Part shown: positions 1 through 10,606 of the stretch, piece after piece | How positions within the stretch are numbered: position 1 is the stretch's first letter | How the letters are laid out: the number at the start of each line of letters is the position of its first letter | Source: Lophium mytilinum | Lineage: Eukaryota; Ascomycota; Dothideomycetes; Mytilinidiales; Mytilinidiaceae | Length of the DNA: 64,000 nt | NCBI GenBank assembly: GCA_010093605.1 | Contig: MU004189.1 | Span: forward strand, 565,834-629,833 | Reading direction: 5' to 3' | Program-made: the position numbers and the translations under genes | Notes under the pieces: generated by a model | What the model saw: the letters and a program-made list of their open reading frames with translations, nothing else | Databases searched by the model: none | What the model was told of the DNA's origin: nothing

Positions 1-2
1 AT

Positions 3-476
3 GGAGGGCTGTCGCCGGTCGATTTTGAAGATGTTGAAGGGAACTTCAGGACTGTCATGAATGGTATATACGAGTTCATTTTCCAGCCTCCCTACGACAT
101 CGTCCCTGGTATGGACAACATCGCTGCCGCTATTACGAATAGCATACGGAGGAAAAGCGACGGGACAGAATTAGCAAAGGGCAGTGCTTGGGCTCCTCAG
201 ACGTTTGTTCGAATCAGATGGATATGGATCTTGCTTCCCGCCCTTCTGCTTATTTTCAGCTTTGTTTTCTTGGTAGGGACGATCGTGAAGAGCACGAGAC
301 AAAATGTTGCTGTATGGAAGACATCCGCCTTGGCGACCCTCCTTCACGGGTTATCTGGAGATGCACGTCACATGCTGGACCCAGAAACGCCGGCCAGCGA
401 AGTTGAGGCGACTGCTCAGAGGGTCTTAGTAGTTTTGTCTTCTGAGAAGGACACTTCCAAGCTGGTTTTGGTCTAA
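3..476 (+). CDS. C-terminal part of a DUF3176-type membrane protein (5' end outside window)
   Basis: The frame is open from the left edge of the window to a stop at 474-476, so this is the 3' end of a gene that starts upstream. The visible 157 residues include a segment of the type NIAAAITNSIRR, then a VRIRWIW stretch leading into one strong transmembrane helix (about residues 78-96), followed by an AVWKTSALATLLHGL motif and a short cytosolic tail. That order (TM helix, then 'VWKSSALA.LFHGL') is what I know from the C-terminus of fungal DUF3176 proteins, which are multi-pass membrane proteins of unknown function. The family call rests on this short tail only. Confidence 0.65.
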   Translation, partial: GGLSPVDFEDVEGNFRTVMNGIYEFIFQPPYDIVPGMDNIAAAITNSIRRKSDGTELAKGSAWAPQTFVRIRWIWILLPALLLIFSFVFLVGTIVKSTRQNVAVWKTSALATLLHGLSGDARHMLDPETPASEVEATAQRVLVVLSSEKDTSKLVLV

Positions 477-1637
477 GGCCTGTGGAGAGATTGTCGATTT
501 GCAGAGAGATTCATAGAAAGCGCCGTCCCTTTAAGTAAATTAAACACCTAACGCAGTATTTATAAATTGACGACTAGTTGAGTTTGAGGAAACACAAGTG
601 CTAAACGTGATTGCTGATAGTACATAGCGTCATGAAGCCGCTTGTGGCAACACTTACTGAGTATACCGCTTACACTTGACCAGTGCCAACTTGCTATTGA
701 GCAGGACGCATATCGTATTTGCCGACCGAATGAATCGGCTAAAGCTACATGATGGACTCATGGGGTTTATGCGAGCCTAGTCAAAAGACAGAATAAGATA
801 TGTTCGCTTTTGGAACTATCTCAGCCAGGTCGATGTAATGCGGACGCGGGGGCTATAAGGTTGGATATGAGGCTTCTTAATGGCGAACGCTCGAGGTTTA
901 CGAGGTACTCGGTCTACAACCCACCTTGTGAGGTTAAGCAGTATACCATACGGAGGCGTCCCGAGGTCCTGTTAGATATGGAAGGTAGTGAAAGGGAGGT
1001 GTCACGTCGCTTGGAGCGACAATTCCACTTCGGCTTTTCATCCTAGTTGAGGATAGCTGGAGGTGTCTTGGTGACGACCCTTGACCTTCACATTCTACGA
1101 GTGGCCAGTGACCATGTCGGCTCGCGAAGGCGAACGGAGGTGTCTGCAGGCGGAGACGGAAGCTCCTACAAGGCATTGTTCATGCACTTAGCCGAGACTA
1201 ACTAGGGTAGGACTAGTGTCGATGGGGCTCTGAGCTTGATGAGACATCGGGACCCCTTGAACGTTTCGCATCCACCTTCACACTTCACGATTGCACTAGA
1301 GGTGGAGAGTGTCTCAGATGTCGCATCATACCTGATGTCCCATGGCCCGGTAAAAAGAATAGTTTTACATTCATCTTTCATCAACTATGGCGCCTAAATT
1401 GAAAACAGCCAACTCCCACGCAATATTGAACCAGGAGAAAGGCCTTGCTCCGTGATGTGCGAAGGGTCGCGCTGGACGGAGATATGATCTATGTGACATG
1501 ATGTAGTCCAGAAAGGTTCGAAGAAAGAAGCATTACATCTCAGTGCCTACCACCTCCACCAATCCTCTTCAGCTCGTGATTCATCCTCTCCGGGCACAAC
1601 GCCGGTCCTAGACATCTTCTAGATGGTGAAGTAGTCT
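477..1637. other. Intergenic, no gene seen
   Basis: About 1.2 kb between the DUF3176 tail and the convergent 3' end of the secreted Gly/Asn-rich protein. The open frames here are short, lack protein-like composition and overlap each other on both strands. Nothing repeated or structured stands out. Confidence 0.6.
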
Positions 1638-2769
1638 CTACGCAATAAACTCGCGCGCTGTGAACTTCCTGGGTCGGCCAAAACGGCCGCCTTTGCCTTG
1701 ACCAAAGCGCTGGCCACCTTTGCCGGCTTGTCCCTTCCCACCAGCGGCGTTGCCGCCAGCAGCGGCCGAGGTCGTAGCGGCTGCCGCACTAGTAGCAGCT
1801 ACCGCACTGGATGCGGCTACGTTTCCTCCTGCATTTCCAGTATTGCCCGTATTTCCAGTATTGCCATTTTGTCCTTTTCCAGTATTGCCGCCCTTGCCGG
1901 CCGTAACTGTAAATCTCACACAGTCGTCCTGAGCACCACGTTGAGCCACGGGCATTAGCACAGGTTGATGATTGCTGGCCGAGGTCATAGAGCAGACACG
2001 ATAAGCTCCCGGCGGTAGGCCGCCAGACAATGTGGCACTTAGAAGACCATTCCCATTGCCATCATCGTTGACGCCCTTGAAGAAAGCAAACACTGTTGGA
2101 TCAGGAGGTGTGACGGTATTAATATCCCCTTTTAAGTCCTGAACAGTAATATGAGTGTGTCCGATTACTGCGCCGTTGGTGCCGATCTGTTGAGGTGCAG
2201 CGTAGTAGGTGTTGTCCGGGTTGGTGAAAGTACCAGCGTTGAGATTTTGGAGCTGGACGGAGAACGTGATGTTTTCGGGCGCTGCAGGAACGTTCGCTTG
2301 GTTGTTGGTCGGCGAGACAAAAGCTGCCGAGATCATCTTGTCCTTCGCGGGAATGTCACCCATTGCTAGCAGTCCATTAGTTCTCAAATGCCTTTGCATG
2401 AGGAAAAGGTTTACATACCAATAGGGTTGCAAGAGCCTGCCTGGGTCTGCAAGCCGTTGGTTATAGTCTTGCCCACACAGAAGTCAATGAAGTTGTTTTT
2501 CGAACTACGCTTGTTAGTCAAGCACTTGGTTGCACTAGAAAAGGAACGTACGTGAGGGAAGCGGCTTGGCCAGCTTCCGCATCAGCGAGACCATTGTCCG
2601 TCGTCTGAATGACGGCTGGATTCAACGTCGTGGATGTGCCGGTATTGGCGTTACCACCCTGGTTGCCGCCTTGGTTGCCCCCAGACTTTGCGTTGCTGAC
2701 TGCTGATGATTGGGCATTGACCAACCTGGCTGCTAGAGCCAATACAGGGATAACGGTAGTGAATCGCAT
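1638..2769 (-). CDS. Secreted Gly/Asn-rich fungal protein (family often mislabelled 'ribosomal protein s17')
   Basis: Three exons, 2769-2552, 2504-2419 and 2365-1638, join to exactly 343 codons plus stop, with GTACGT and GTATGT donors. The N-terminus MRFTTVIPVLALAARLVNA is a clear signal peptide. It is followed by a GGNQGGN low-complexity stretch, a core containing NGLADAEAGQAASLT, then FIDFC, CNPIAMGDIPAKDKM and IGHTHITVQDL, and a C-terminal tail of NTG/GGN and Ala/Ser repeats ending in a basic RFGQGKGGRFGRPRKF segment. I recognise the MGDIPAKDKM and GHTH core from a secreted family widespread in filamentous fungi whose database entries are often called ribosomal protein s17. Nothing here resembles a ribosomal protein. 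Function unknown; a cell-wall or matrix role is inference from the signal peptide and repeat tail. Confidence 0.85.
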
Positions 2770-4205
2770 AATGGCGTGAGGTGACGGAGAAGAGCGATGG
2801 TTGTGAAAGAATGCACAAGTAAAAGAAAGAATACCGTCTTGCGGAGATTATAGTTGAGGCAAAAACAGACACGCTCAACGTGATCTGGAAAAGAAGGTAG
2901 AGGAATGACAGAAAGGAACGTAAGGCTCAAGAAGAGGACCTCTAGATGAAAGGCAGTGAAGGCAGTGGATGGAGAGTGGATTAAGGCGGCCATGGCAGTC
3001 TTTAAGTCCTTGGCGATGTTCGAAAGCAGCCCCAAGAATAATGCTCCTCGGTGTCCATGAAACCCGATGAAGGCGGCCCTGTCTCACGAGAGGCCGCGAG
3101 GGGTACTACAGCAGCCGCAGGCGTCGACGGAGACCACCTGGGCCGCGTCCATGAGGCTGCCGGGCCAGCTTTGCGCGAGGCATTGAGGTTTTGGCGGAAA
3201 CAGTCTTGAAGCCCATCCTGAGACCGACGTGGTTTCGTTGATGACATAGAACTAAGGCACGCTTCTTGCCGCGGGGCTAAGCCTGAAGGGGAGATCCTCG
3301 ACGGCCAGGCCATCAAGCCCAATTTCCTCTGGCTTCCATCCGTCTCAAGGACGCTGCATCCCCCATTTTGAGGCGTCGTCCATGCGACAGGCGGTAACGG
3401 GCCGGGAGCTGTGGCTCAAGCAGCAATGTCGCGAAACCCTGTTAGCTGGGAGCTGGAGGAGCTCTGACCCGCCGCGCTGTAACCACCACTTCCCCTCCCC
3501 TTCAAACCGCCATCGCACCCATCGTTTCTGCCTGAGCTTATGGCCTGGATTGCTCGCTCCCTCATGATGCTACTTGACAAATTCAGTCAAGGGCGGACTC
3601 GTATCCCGAGTCTGAGGCAAACAGAGCCGCCGCCCCTCCCCCTTCCTCCTGGCAGGCCTCCTGGTCATCTCGCTGCTCCATCCAATTCGGAAACTTTGAT
3701 GAAGAATCAATTGCAATCTACAGCCGCATGCCCCTCTGTTTTGACCTTCTCGCAAGCTTAATCCTTCATCCTTTTCGCTACACCTTCGGCGCCTCCTTAC
3801 AGTTACCTCTTACCTTTGCTCTTGACGCCGTACTCTCCGTATTAGCGCCTTTGCTCCCTCCCACTTGAGCAACGGAGAATCTAGCATAAGGATCTGCGCT
3901 GGATGTGTACCACACCTTAACACGGTTTAAGGTCCAGATCTGCTGGCCCAAAAATATCCGCCAAATTCATGCACTACCGCCAAGTTTTGGAATCACATTA
4001 AAACAGCGAAGCAGAAGCGAAAGAACTCGGCTCTTGTTGACGATTGAAACTACGGCGCGCAATGGCCGTCTCAACCGAATGTTCTATCCCTGTGCCGGTC
4101 CATACACTGCAGAAGCAGATATGATATAGCAATTGGTCCCTCTGCCCCAGAGATTACCGCCTCTGATCTTGCACTTTAGGGACAGCATCTCGACCTCGAT
4201 TCCCT
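2770..4205. other. Intergenic, no gene seen
   Basis: About 1.4 kb upstream of the secreted-protein gene and downstream of the PhzF gene. Around 3490-3850 the plus strand is pyrimidine-rich, as in fungal promoters. Overlapping short frames on both strands show no family resemblance. Confidence 0.55.
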
Positions 4206-5150
4206 CTAAGCCATCACTCGACCCTCCATGACTCGCACGGCTGTTCCGATCAAGTTGATGGTATCAATGCCTTGAGATTCGGCCATGATCACCTCAATCC
4301 CGATCTCACTCCGACGACCTATTTCGACGCCTTGAGTCATCTCATACTTCAGCGTCGTACCAGGCTTTCCTTCCTTCAAGGAGAGATATCCTGCCAAAGC
4401 ACTGGCTGCGCTTCCCGTGGCAGGGTCTTCCAGCAGGCCTTCGATCATCCTCGTGCGCAACTTCACAACTCCATCTTCCGAACTGCCGAGCCGGACGTAG
4501 AAGTACCAGCCTACGAACGTCTCGTTCCAACCCTCGTCAAGGTCTGTGAACTCGATGGACGAGTTGGTTGTCGACACTGCTCCCAATGCTTTCTCATCGG
4601 CCAGCTCTACCAGGACGAAGGTCATTCCCTTGACGATGGACACGACAGGAGAACTCTCTTTCAGGCTAATCTTGCTAGACTCCTCTGCTGCCTTAAGGTT
4701 CGGTTGGAACTGACGGAGAGATTCTCGACTGCATGTTCGCTGATGAATGTTGACATTGTGCGGTATAGAGGCTTTAGTGGTCTCATCCCGGATGTTGTAT
4801 TGAAGGTCAATCTTGCCGGCTTTTACATTGAAGATGGCCTTGATGGTTTCGTCGCTCGCATGTGCTCCCGATTCGGCAATCTCTGAGAGCACGTGACAAG
4901 CCGTACCAATTGTTGGATGTCCCGCGAACGGGATCTCTCCGTTGGTAAGAAATATATCAACCGTCCACTCATACGCCTCGGTGCTGCGCTCATGCAAGAA
5001 GGTCGATTCCGACAGATTAAACTCCTTTGCAATAGCTTGCTTCTGATCTTGAGTCACCGATGCCGATTTCGGGATTTTGATGATCGCCAAAGGGTTCCCT
5101 TCGTATCGGGTCTTGGTGAAGACGTCCACGGTCACGAATTCGTACGCCAT
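4206..5150 (-). CDS. PhzF-family isomerase/epimerase-like protein
   Basis: Intronless, 314 residues from the ATG at 5150. The frame is open to 5189, but MAYEFVTVDVF is where PhzF proteins normally begin. Family signatures are in order: EGNPLAII near residue 17, FNLSESTFL near 44 with the expected catalytic Glu at about residue 48, TNGEIPFAGHPTIGTA near 75, and DPATGSAASALAGYL near the C-terminus. PhzF proteins have two similar diaminopimelate-epimerase-like halves. The founding member isomerises a phenazine precursor, but most fungal homologues have no known substrate and there are no phenazine genes nearby, so a phenazine role should not be inferred. Length fits the family. Confidence 0.9.
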   Translation of the reverse strand: MAYEFVTVDVFTKTRYEGNPLAIIKIPKSASVTQDQKQAIAKEFNLSESTFLHERSTEAYEWTVDIFLTNGEIPFAGHPTIGTACHVLSEIAESGAHASDETIKAIFNVKAGKIDLQYNIRDETTKASIPHNVNIHQRTCSRESLRQFQPNLKAAEESSKISLKESSPVVSIVKGMTFVLVELADEKALGAVSTTNSSIEFTDLDEGWNETFVGWYFYVRLGSSEDGVVKLRTRMIEGLLEDPATGSAASALAGYLSLKEGKPGTTLKYEMTQGVEIGRRSEIGIEVIMAESQGIDTINLIGTAVRVMEGRVMA

Positions 5151-5189
5151 CGCGCTTGTATTTTCAGGAGTTATGGCGCAAGATGACAA

Positions 5190-7889
5190 TCCTCTAACTC
5201 TGGAACAAATATGATGGTCTCTGGCGGCGTTGTTGCGCTGTTTTGCAGGCTGGAAAAGTTGTGCGTCTCTGGAAGGCTAACCCAAGTTTGTAAGCGTAGA
5301 TTAATAAACTTCCCATTCTTTGCATCCTGCGCCTCTTACTTTTTTTTTCCATCCGCATCACGACACGCCATCACAATCAAGTCCCGCCTCCACGTTTGCG
5401 GACTCAAATAGGGGCCGAAAGACAGGTTTGCGTGTCTCCGAGATTTCGTCACTTCTACCGATTGTCACTCGTGAATATTAGTCTTTTCGGAACATTTAAC
5501 AGCCCCTTTAAGTAGAATCTATGGACCCTTGGGATGGGACAGGAACTGGCCAATGGCGGGACATTTTTCGGGGCTGAGGCTGGTGTTGACGGAGAAAAGC
5601 AGAAGGAGGCTTATTGGATGTGGTGTCACTGTGGTGAACGCCACGGTGACGATCCACGCGGAAGCCTTCGCTGTCGGGCAGAACAATGGTGGCACCCGGA
5701 CGGGAGGATATCGTTTGAGCCACCAAAGACGCGAATTTCGAGGAGGTCGTAAATATAGGAGTCTTGATGGCTGGGTTATGTATTGTTGTGAGGTTAACTG
5801 CCGGAGTTGATCCTCTGGTAAGACGAATGACAATCCATCCAGCCTCCGGCCTCACCCATTGCTCGACTCAACGGGCTCGATTCCGGTCCCCATCTCTTCT
5901 CACGCGTCAAGGCCTCAGAGTTCAACGCGTTTGTTGTTCTCCGAGCGTTTCGGCGTGCTGGCTGTGTCCCAGCACCACCCATGCGATGGTGTCCCGTATT
6001 CATCCCACGCGTCTGGGAGGGCACTCCCAGCGATGCCAACATCAGTTGATTTGGCTTCTCTCCACACTGGCATGGCTGACACGGGCGTCCTGGCTCGATA
6101 GCCGACCGCTCCGTCTGGGCCGCGGGTAGGCCTCCGGATAAGATACAGTTCGCAGCGACTCAGCATGCTGACACTCCAGCACCTCGCCCTGGTCTTTCAC
6201 AAAGCGTGAGCGGCGATCACCAACCATCGCCTCGACTTGCACGTGTCTGCCGGCTTGCGGAGAGAGGGCCGGGGAACACGACACGAACAGGTCGCTAGCC
6301 CGCAGCGCGATACACAACAGCCCTGCCAGGCGGTGCTAGGCCGTGGGAGATGAGCAAGACGTCGCCGTGGCTTCTCCGTTTAATGATGGCGTTGGGCCAC
6401 CGTCCGAATGGGCCGCGAGTGGTGGCTGAAACCCATCGTCGTGGGAGCAGTGCGGCGGTCTGGCCGAATTGACGAGAAAAGGCGCCGATAAAGATGACGA
6501 GGCGGCGCGCTGATTGGGCCGGCGGGGTTGCATTTGAATTTTTCCAACGCTGTGCATTTTCACGTTTGAAGCCAGGGAGGCACGGCATCATGCGCTCGAT
6601 TCACGCAGCGCAACTGCGTCAGGTCGCACATGGATTGGGCGCTGCCTGGATAGGGGCATTTGTCACTTTTGCACGTGGGAGAGAAACAGGCACACGAGGT
6701 GGCCGGTGTGGATTTCGGGCGTGTTGCACTGTGCACAGTGGGCTTTTTAGCTGAGGGAAAAACGATATATATTGTGGCTTTTGACGGTGGAAGTGACGGA
6801 CGCCGGCTCCCACGACGACTTCATGGGACACCGCTGCTGGTGCCTCCCGCACCGCAGCTGAAGCCGAGAGCGCAGAGAGGGATGCCCTTGACAGCGAAAA
6901 AAGGCACAGCATCCTGGCAGCCCTCGCCGGCGGCCTGTTGCCAGGCCTGAAGGAGGGCCGGCCGACTCGCGGGCTGCGGGCTCTCTGCACGGCGCCCTTT
7001 GCAGGAGTCGTTCACACTGCTTGGAGCCACTCTGGCGGGCCCGGAGGAACGAGAAGGGCAAGGAGCGCGGCCATGGTCGAGAGGATTCTGAAGCTAAGGT
7101 TGGTGGTGCCGCCACAAGAGGACTGGGAGCGTGGGACTAGCATCCGTGTTATCCTCTTCCCCGGGAATGCCATCCCTGTCACTATCCATGTCATAACGTG
7201 CATGAGGCCTTGGCACATCTGTAAACGGCTTGAGCGCCCCTGGTGGTAGTTCCGACCGATTGACACCCCAAAAATCCTCTCCTCCTCCCTCTACTCAACA
7301 CCATCCCTCGCGCGCCCTCTGCTCTCTCTGCGTATACCTAACTCCTCCCTCCTTTGTGCCGCTCGCCCCGTGCTGCTGTCCGTCTTTCGCTTGGTGCCCC
7401 GCACGCACGTCGCCGTCGACTCGGTCGCCTCCCATTCTTTCGACGCGCACCACTGCTCTCTGCTGTTTGCTACCACACCCGTCGCCTGCGTGCAGCTTCC
7501 TCGACGCGCCATCGCATATCGACTCCGCCTCGAGGGTTATGCCAGGGCGTCTAGACTCTTCCGCCTCCCTTGCGTGCAGACTCGGCCACCCCGCCTTTTA
7601 AGCCTTCTGCACCCCACCACCCCACATTCACTTGTCCAGCAAGCCAGTCTCGTGTCTGCGACCTTTCCATTCTGTTCGAGTGTATGCACTCGCCGTCAGC
7701 TTCCATCTCCCGTTTCGGATCCGCCGCTTGATTCCAGGCCGCAGCCTGAGTTTGATTGTTGCCGAGACAGCAGCAGCCAAAACATAAACACCACCCACCA
7801 TCTTCACCCACACACATTTCCACATCCACCACCGAGCGCCTAGCTACCAGAACAACGAGCTAGGACCATCTCCACTCGTTCGAGTCACC
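5190..7889. other. Long gene-poor interval with pyrimidine-rich leader
   Basis: About 2.7 kb between the divergent PhzF gene and the conserved hypothetical gene starting at 7890. From about 7270 to 7880 the plus strand is strongly C/T-rich, which fits the core promoter and 5' leader of the downstream gene. Frames between 5500 and 7250 overlap in several registers and none shows a family motif. It may hold a long 5' UTR or a noncoding transcript; the sequence alone does not show one. Confidence 0.5.
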
Positions 7890-9366
7890 ATGGCCTCGCA
7901 AATTCACTCTCGCAATGGTTCAGGAGAGAGCAACGCCTCCGGCTCTTCGTACCAGGACGCCCTGGAGCACCTGCTGCAGTACCCTGGCAACTATGAGATC
8001 CCTCTCCGCACGATGTACACCATCAATTCCGGGGCTCGTAACGGGACCCGTTCCCGTCAAGCTGCTGTAAGATCTCGTGCACAGACCCCTAACACGTCCA
8101 AGGGAGAGGATTCTCCTCTTTCCGAGAGTGAATACCCTGCTCACGAATTCACCGCCTCTCTCATGAACCAGATTTCCAAGCTACCGTCCCAACCGTGTTC
8201 GTTGCCTCCAACCTTCATCGTCGCTTTCGTCTCGAAGTGCTTCCCACTCCACCTGGATGATACCGACTTTACACAATCTCTCGCGGTTCTCGACTACATC
8301 CGCGATCTGGACACACGGAGGCGCAAGGAGTACGCAGCAGCGCTTCGTCGTCTGACGGTGCTGCCTAACACTGTGGGCACCGAGGCCGACGATTTCTCGG
8401 AGCGCTTGCCGGGCGTGGGAACCTGGGTCGCCAACTCCGAGGCGAAGAACAGCAAGGCAGATATATACTACTCCCAGCTTTGGATCGGCCTTCGTCGATG
8501 GGTATGTGCTTGGCACTTGCTCCACCTTCAAATCAATTCAGTCACTGACAATTTAGATCATGATTCATGAGATGAGCGCGGTCCCGTACAACAAGCACAA
8601 CTGTGTGGCTATGCTCAACACCCTATATCCGCCTCCTCATCCTGGTTTCGACACACAGCTCGTCAAGGGGCTGACAGCTGATGCTTACAAGCAGCAGCGC
8701 GACGGTTTCTTCAAATACATAACCGCTGTCGGGAAGCGTGGTCCAGCTTCGCTCGAGAATCTAAGGATGCAGGGCGCGTTAGAGGGGCAGCAGGACGGCT
8801 GGCGTCAGACTGCGCTTAGTCTGGAAAAATTCCTCAGTGTTGCGAAGCAGATCATCGACGACTGCAGCAATATCTATAGCATCGAGCAGTTGGAGCCAGT
8901 GCAAGAGGCACCCATTCGAAAGGGGAAGAAGACAGATTCGGGAGTGAGCTTTAGCTCGAGCAGACGACCCAGTACCAGTGCCGGAAAGGAGGTTCCACTA
9001 CCGAAATTCTCGGCGCCAACTCCACACAAACCTTCGCAAAAGGGTCTCAGCACTCTCGAAAAGATCTCTCGCGAGTTCAAGAGGATGCGAGTCAAGACGA
9101 GGCCTGATGTTGAAGAGATCGTGAAGCCTGAAAAGGTTTCGCCCCTCTTCGATATCACGGGCAACGACAATCGGAAGGCCAACCCGAAGATCAAGAAGAT
9201 GAAATCGATGGGATCTCTGCAGACCCTCAAGAAAAATAACCTGAGCGCAACTTCGCTAATTGGAATGGGAAGGAGGAAGGCCAGTGCTACCGAGGATTTC
9301 GATGCTGAAGAAATGAGACGAGCTCGCATGCAATACAACGCCAGAAGCAAGACCCTAAGGGGCTGA
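7890..9366 (+). CDS. Conserved filamentous-fungal hypothetical protein
   Basis: Two exons, 7890-8501 and 8557-9366, split by a 55-bp intron (donor GTATGT, acceptor TTTAG), give 473 codons plus stop. The N-terminus has a Ser/Asn-rich leader and then YQDALEHLLQYPGNYEIPL. The middle (about residues 85-290) looks helical and carries DYIRDLDTRRRKEYAAALRR and HNCVAMLNTLYPP. The C-terminal third is basic and low-complexity, with ISREFKRMRVK and a repeated Lys-Met-Lys-Ser type segment. I recall similar proteins, unnamed, from other Pezizomycotina genomes, but I cannot assign a domain. No signal peptide or membrane helix is visible, so it is probably cytosolic or nuclear. Confidence 0.8.
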
Positions 9367-10591
9367 TGAGGTCTTGAGGACCTAGGAGATACGTTGTGAT
9401 GTCCCATGACTTTACTTGAAAGATCTTGGGAACGGCAATGAGGAGGATCATGATTTTCACGGCATTCAGGTACGGTAAACGATCTCTTTTCTTGGTGTTC
9501 TGTGCGAGCAACCTGCCCAAACACCCCCCCAAAATTACGGAGCGGCATTGAAGCGATGGATCATGTTCCGATGCACCTTTTCTGCCCTGGTCTCTCAACT
9601 GGGACGAGCTCATGTTCATGTTCATGCTTTATTTTGCGACGGTATGACTTTCCTTGAATCTTTGGATTCGACCCTTGATATTCAGGCGTACCAGAGGCGA
9701 CTCTCACGAGCTGGAAAAACCCCTTTCTCTTCTTCGCTGTACTCTTCTTGTTCGCATAGGTAGGCGGTCCTCTGGGGCTGCACACCCTTTCTTTTTTTCG
9801 TCTGCATGGTTTCGGCGGGGTTCTTTGCGGATCTTGGCGCTACGGCCTGGATGAGCATAATCATGGGCGTACTAGCTTCTCGGGCTTTCCACCATCAGTG
9901 TGGGGGCAAATAAAGGAGCATGATTGTATACTTTGGGATGGGGGCTGAGATTGGAATGAGCAATATGTCTGACCCCACGGGTTGGTGGGAGTGGGCTCGC
10001 TGCGAGCCATCATATGCGCCATGCGCGCCACGATTCTGTAGGAATCGAATTAAGACTATTCACCGGTACTCACGTTTCATGCTTGCTTTGGTGAATGGTG
10101 ATCCTGGGCACTGCGGCGAGTAAATTTCATGACTGTCGAAGTCTCGTGATACCGCACCGGCTTCCCGCCGTCGGGTTTAAGATACACGACGCGGCGGCAC
10201 CCCACCTTCAATTCCTTTCAGACGGTCAACACCACCACATCCATCGACTGGGGACCACCACCAGAGTCCGACTTCCCTCTTCTGTAGCTATTATCTTGTT
10301 CCAGGTCTCAACCACAAAGTGCGCCACATCCACTCCGATCGTCGTGCTCGGATCGCCACCGCAGAGGCGCTAGGACCTGGATAACGGTCGTCAACGCAGG
10401 ACCCTGCGTGAGGATCTGCGGGGGGGCTTTGTTTGCTTTTTTTCGGGTACACGTTCTCTTATGAACTTTCATATCTCGATCTGGACGTTTGCTGTGCGGA
10501 CAGTAGCACCTTCTTAGTATTGAGTGCCTACCTGAACGAACAGCAATACGGGGTGCGTATATCGCCAGTTGATCAGTCTAATGGCTGCTAA
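9367..10591. other. Intergenic, no gene seen
   Basis: About 1.2 kb of spacer. Short frames only. A plausible small intron at 10553-10614 (GTGCGT donor, GCTAAT branch-like site, TCTAG acceptor) may belong to a 5' exon of the BRCT gene, but the frame before it closes at 10533-10535, so I could not fix an upstream exon. Confidence 0.5.
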
Positions 10592-10606
10592 TGGACCTCC
10601 AAAGTC

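Noticed and set aside
1638-2769. Calling this gene ribosomal protein S17
   Set aside because: It has a signal peptide and low-complexity tails and no uS17 features; the name is a known propagated error.
4206-5150. Phenazine biosynthesis locus
   Set aside because: Only a PhzF-type fold protein is present; no other phenazine genes lie nearby.
5508-5855. Minus-strand ORFs of 104 and 115 residues
   Set aside because: Two frames overlap over the same bases, neither with a domain I can name; a hint of enzyme-like sequence was too weak to report as a gene.
7230-7843. Plus-strand ORFs in the C/T-rich stretch before 7890
   Set aside because: Composition follows the pyrimidine bias; better explained as leader and promoter.
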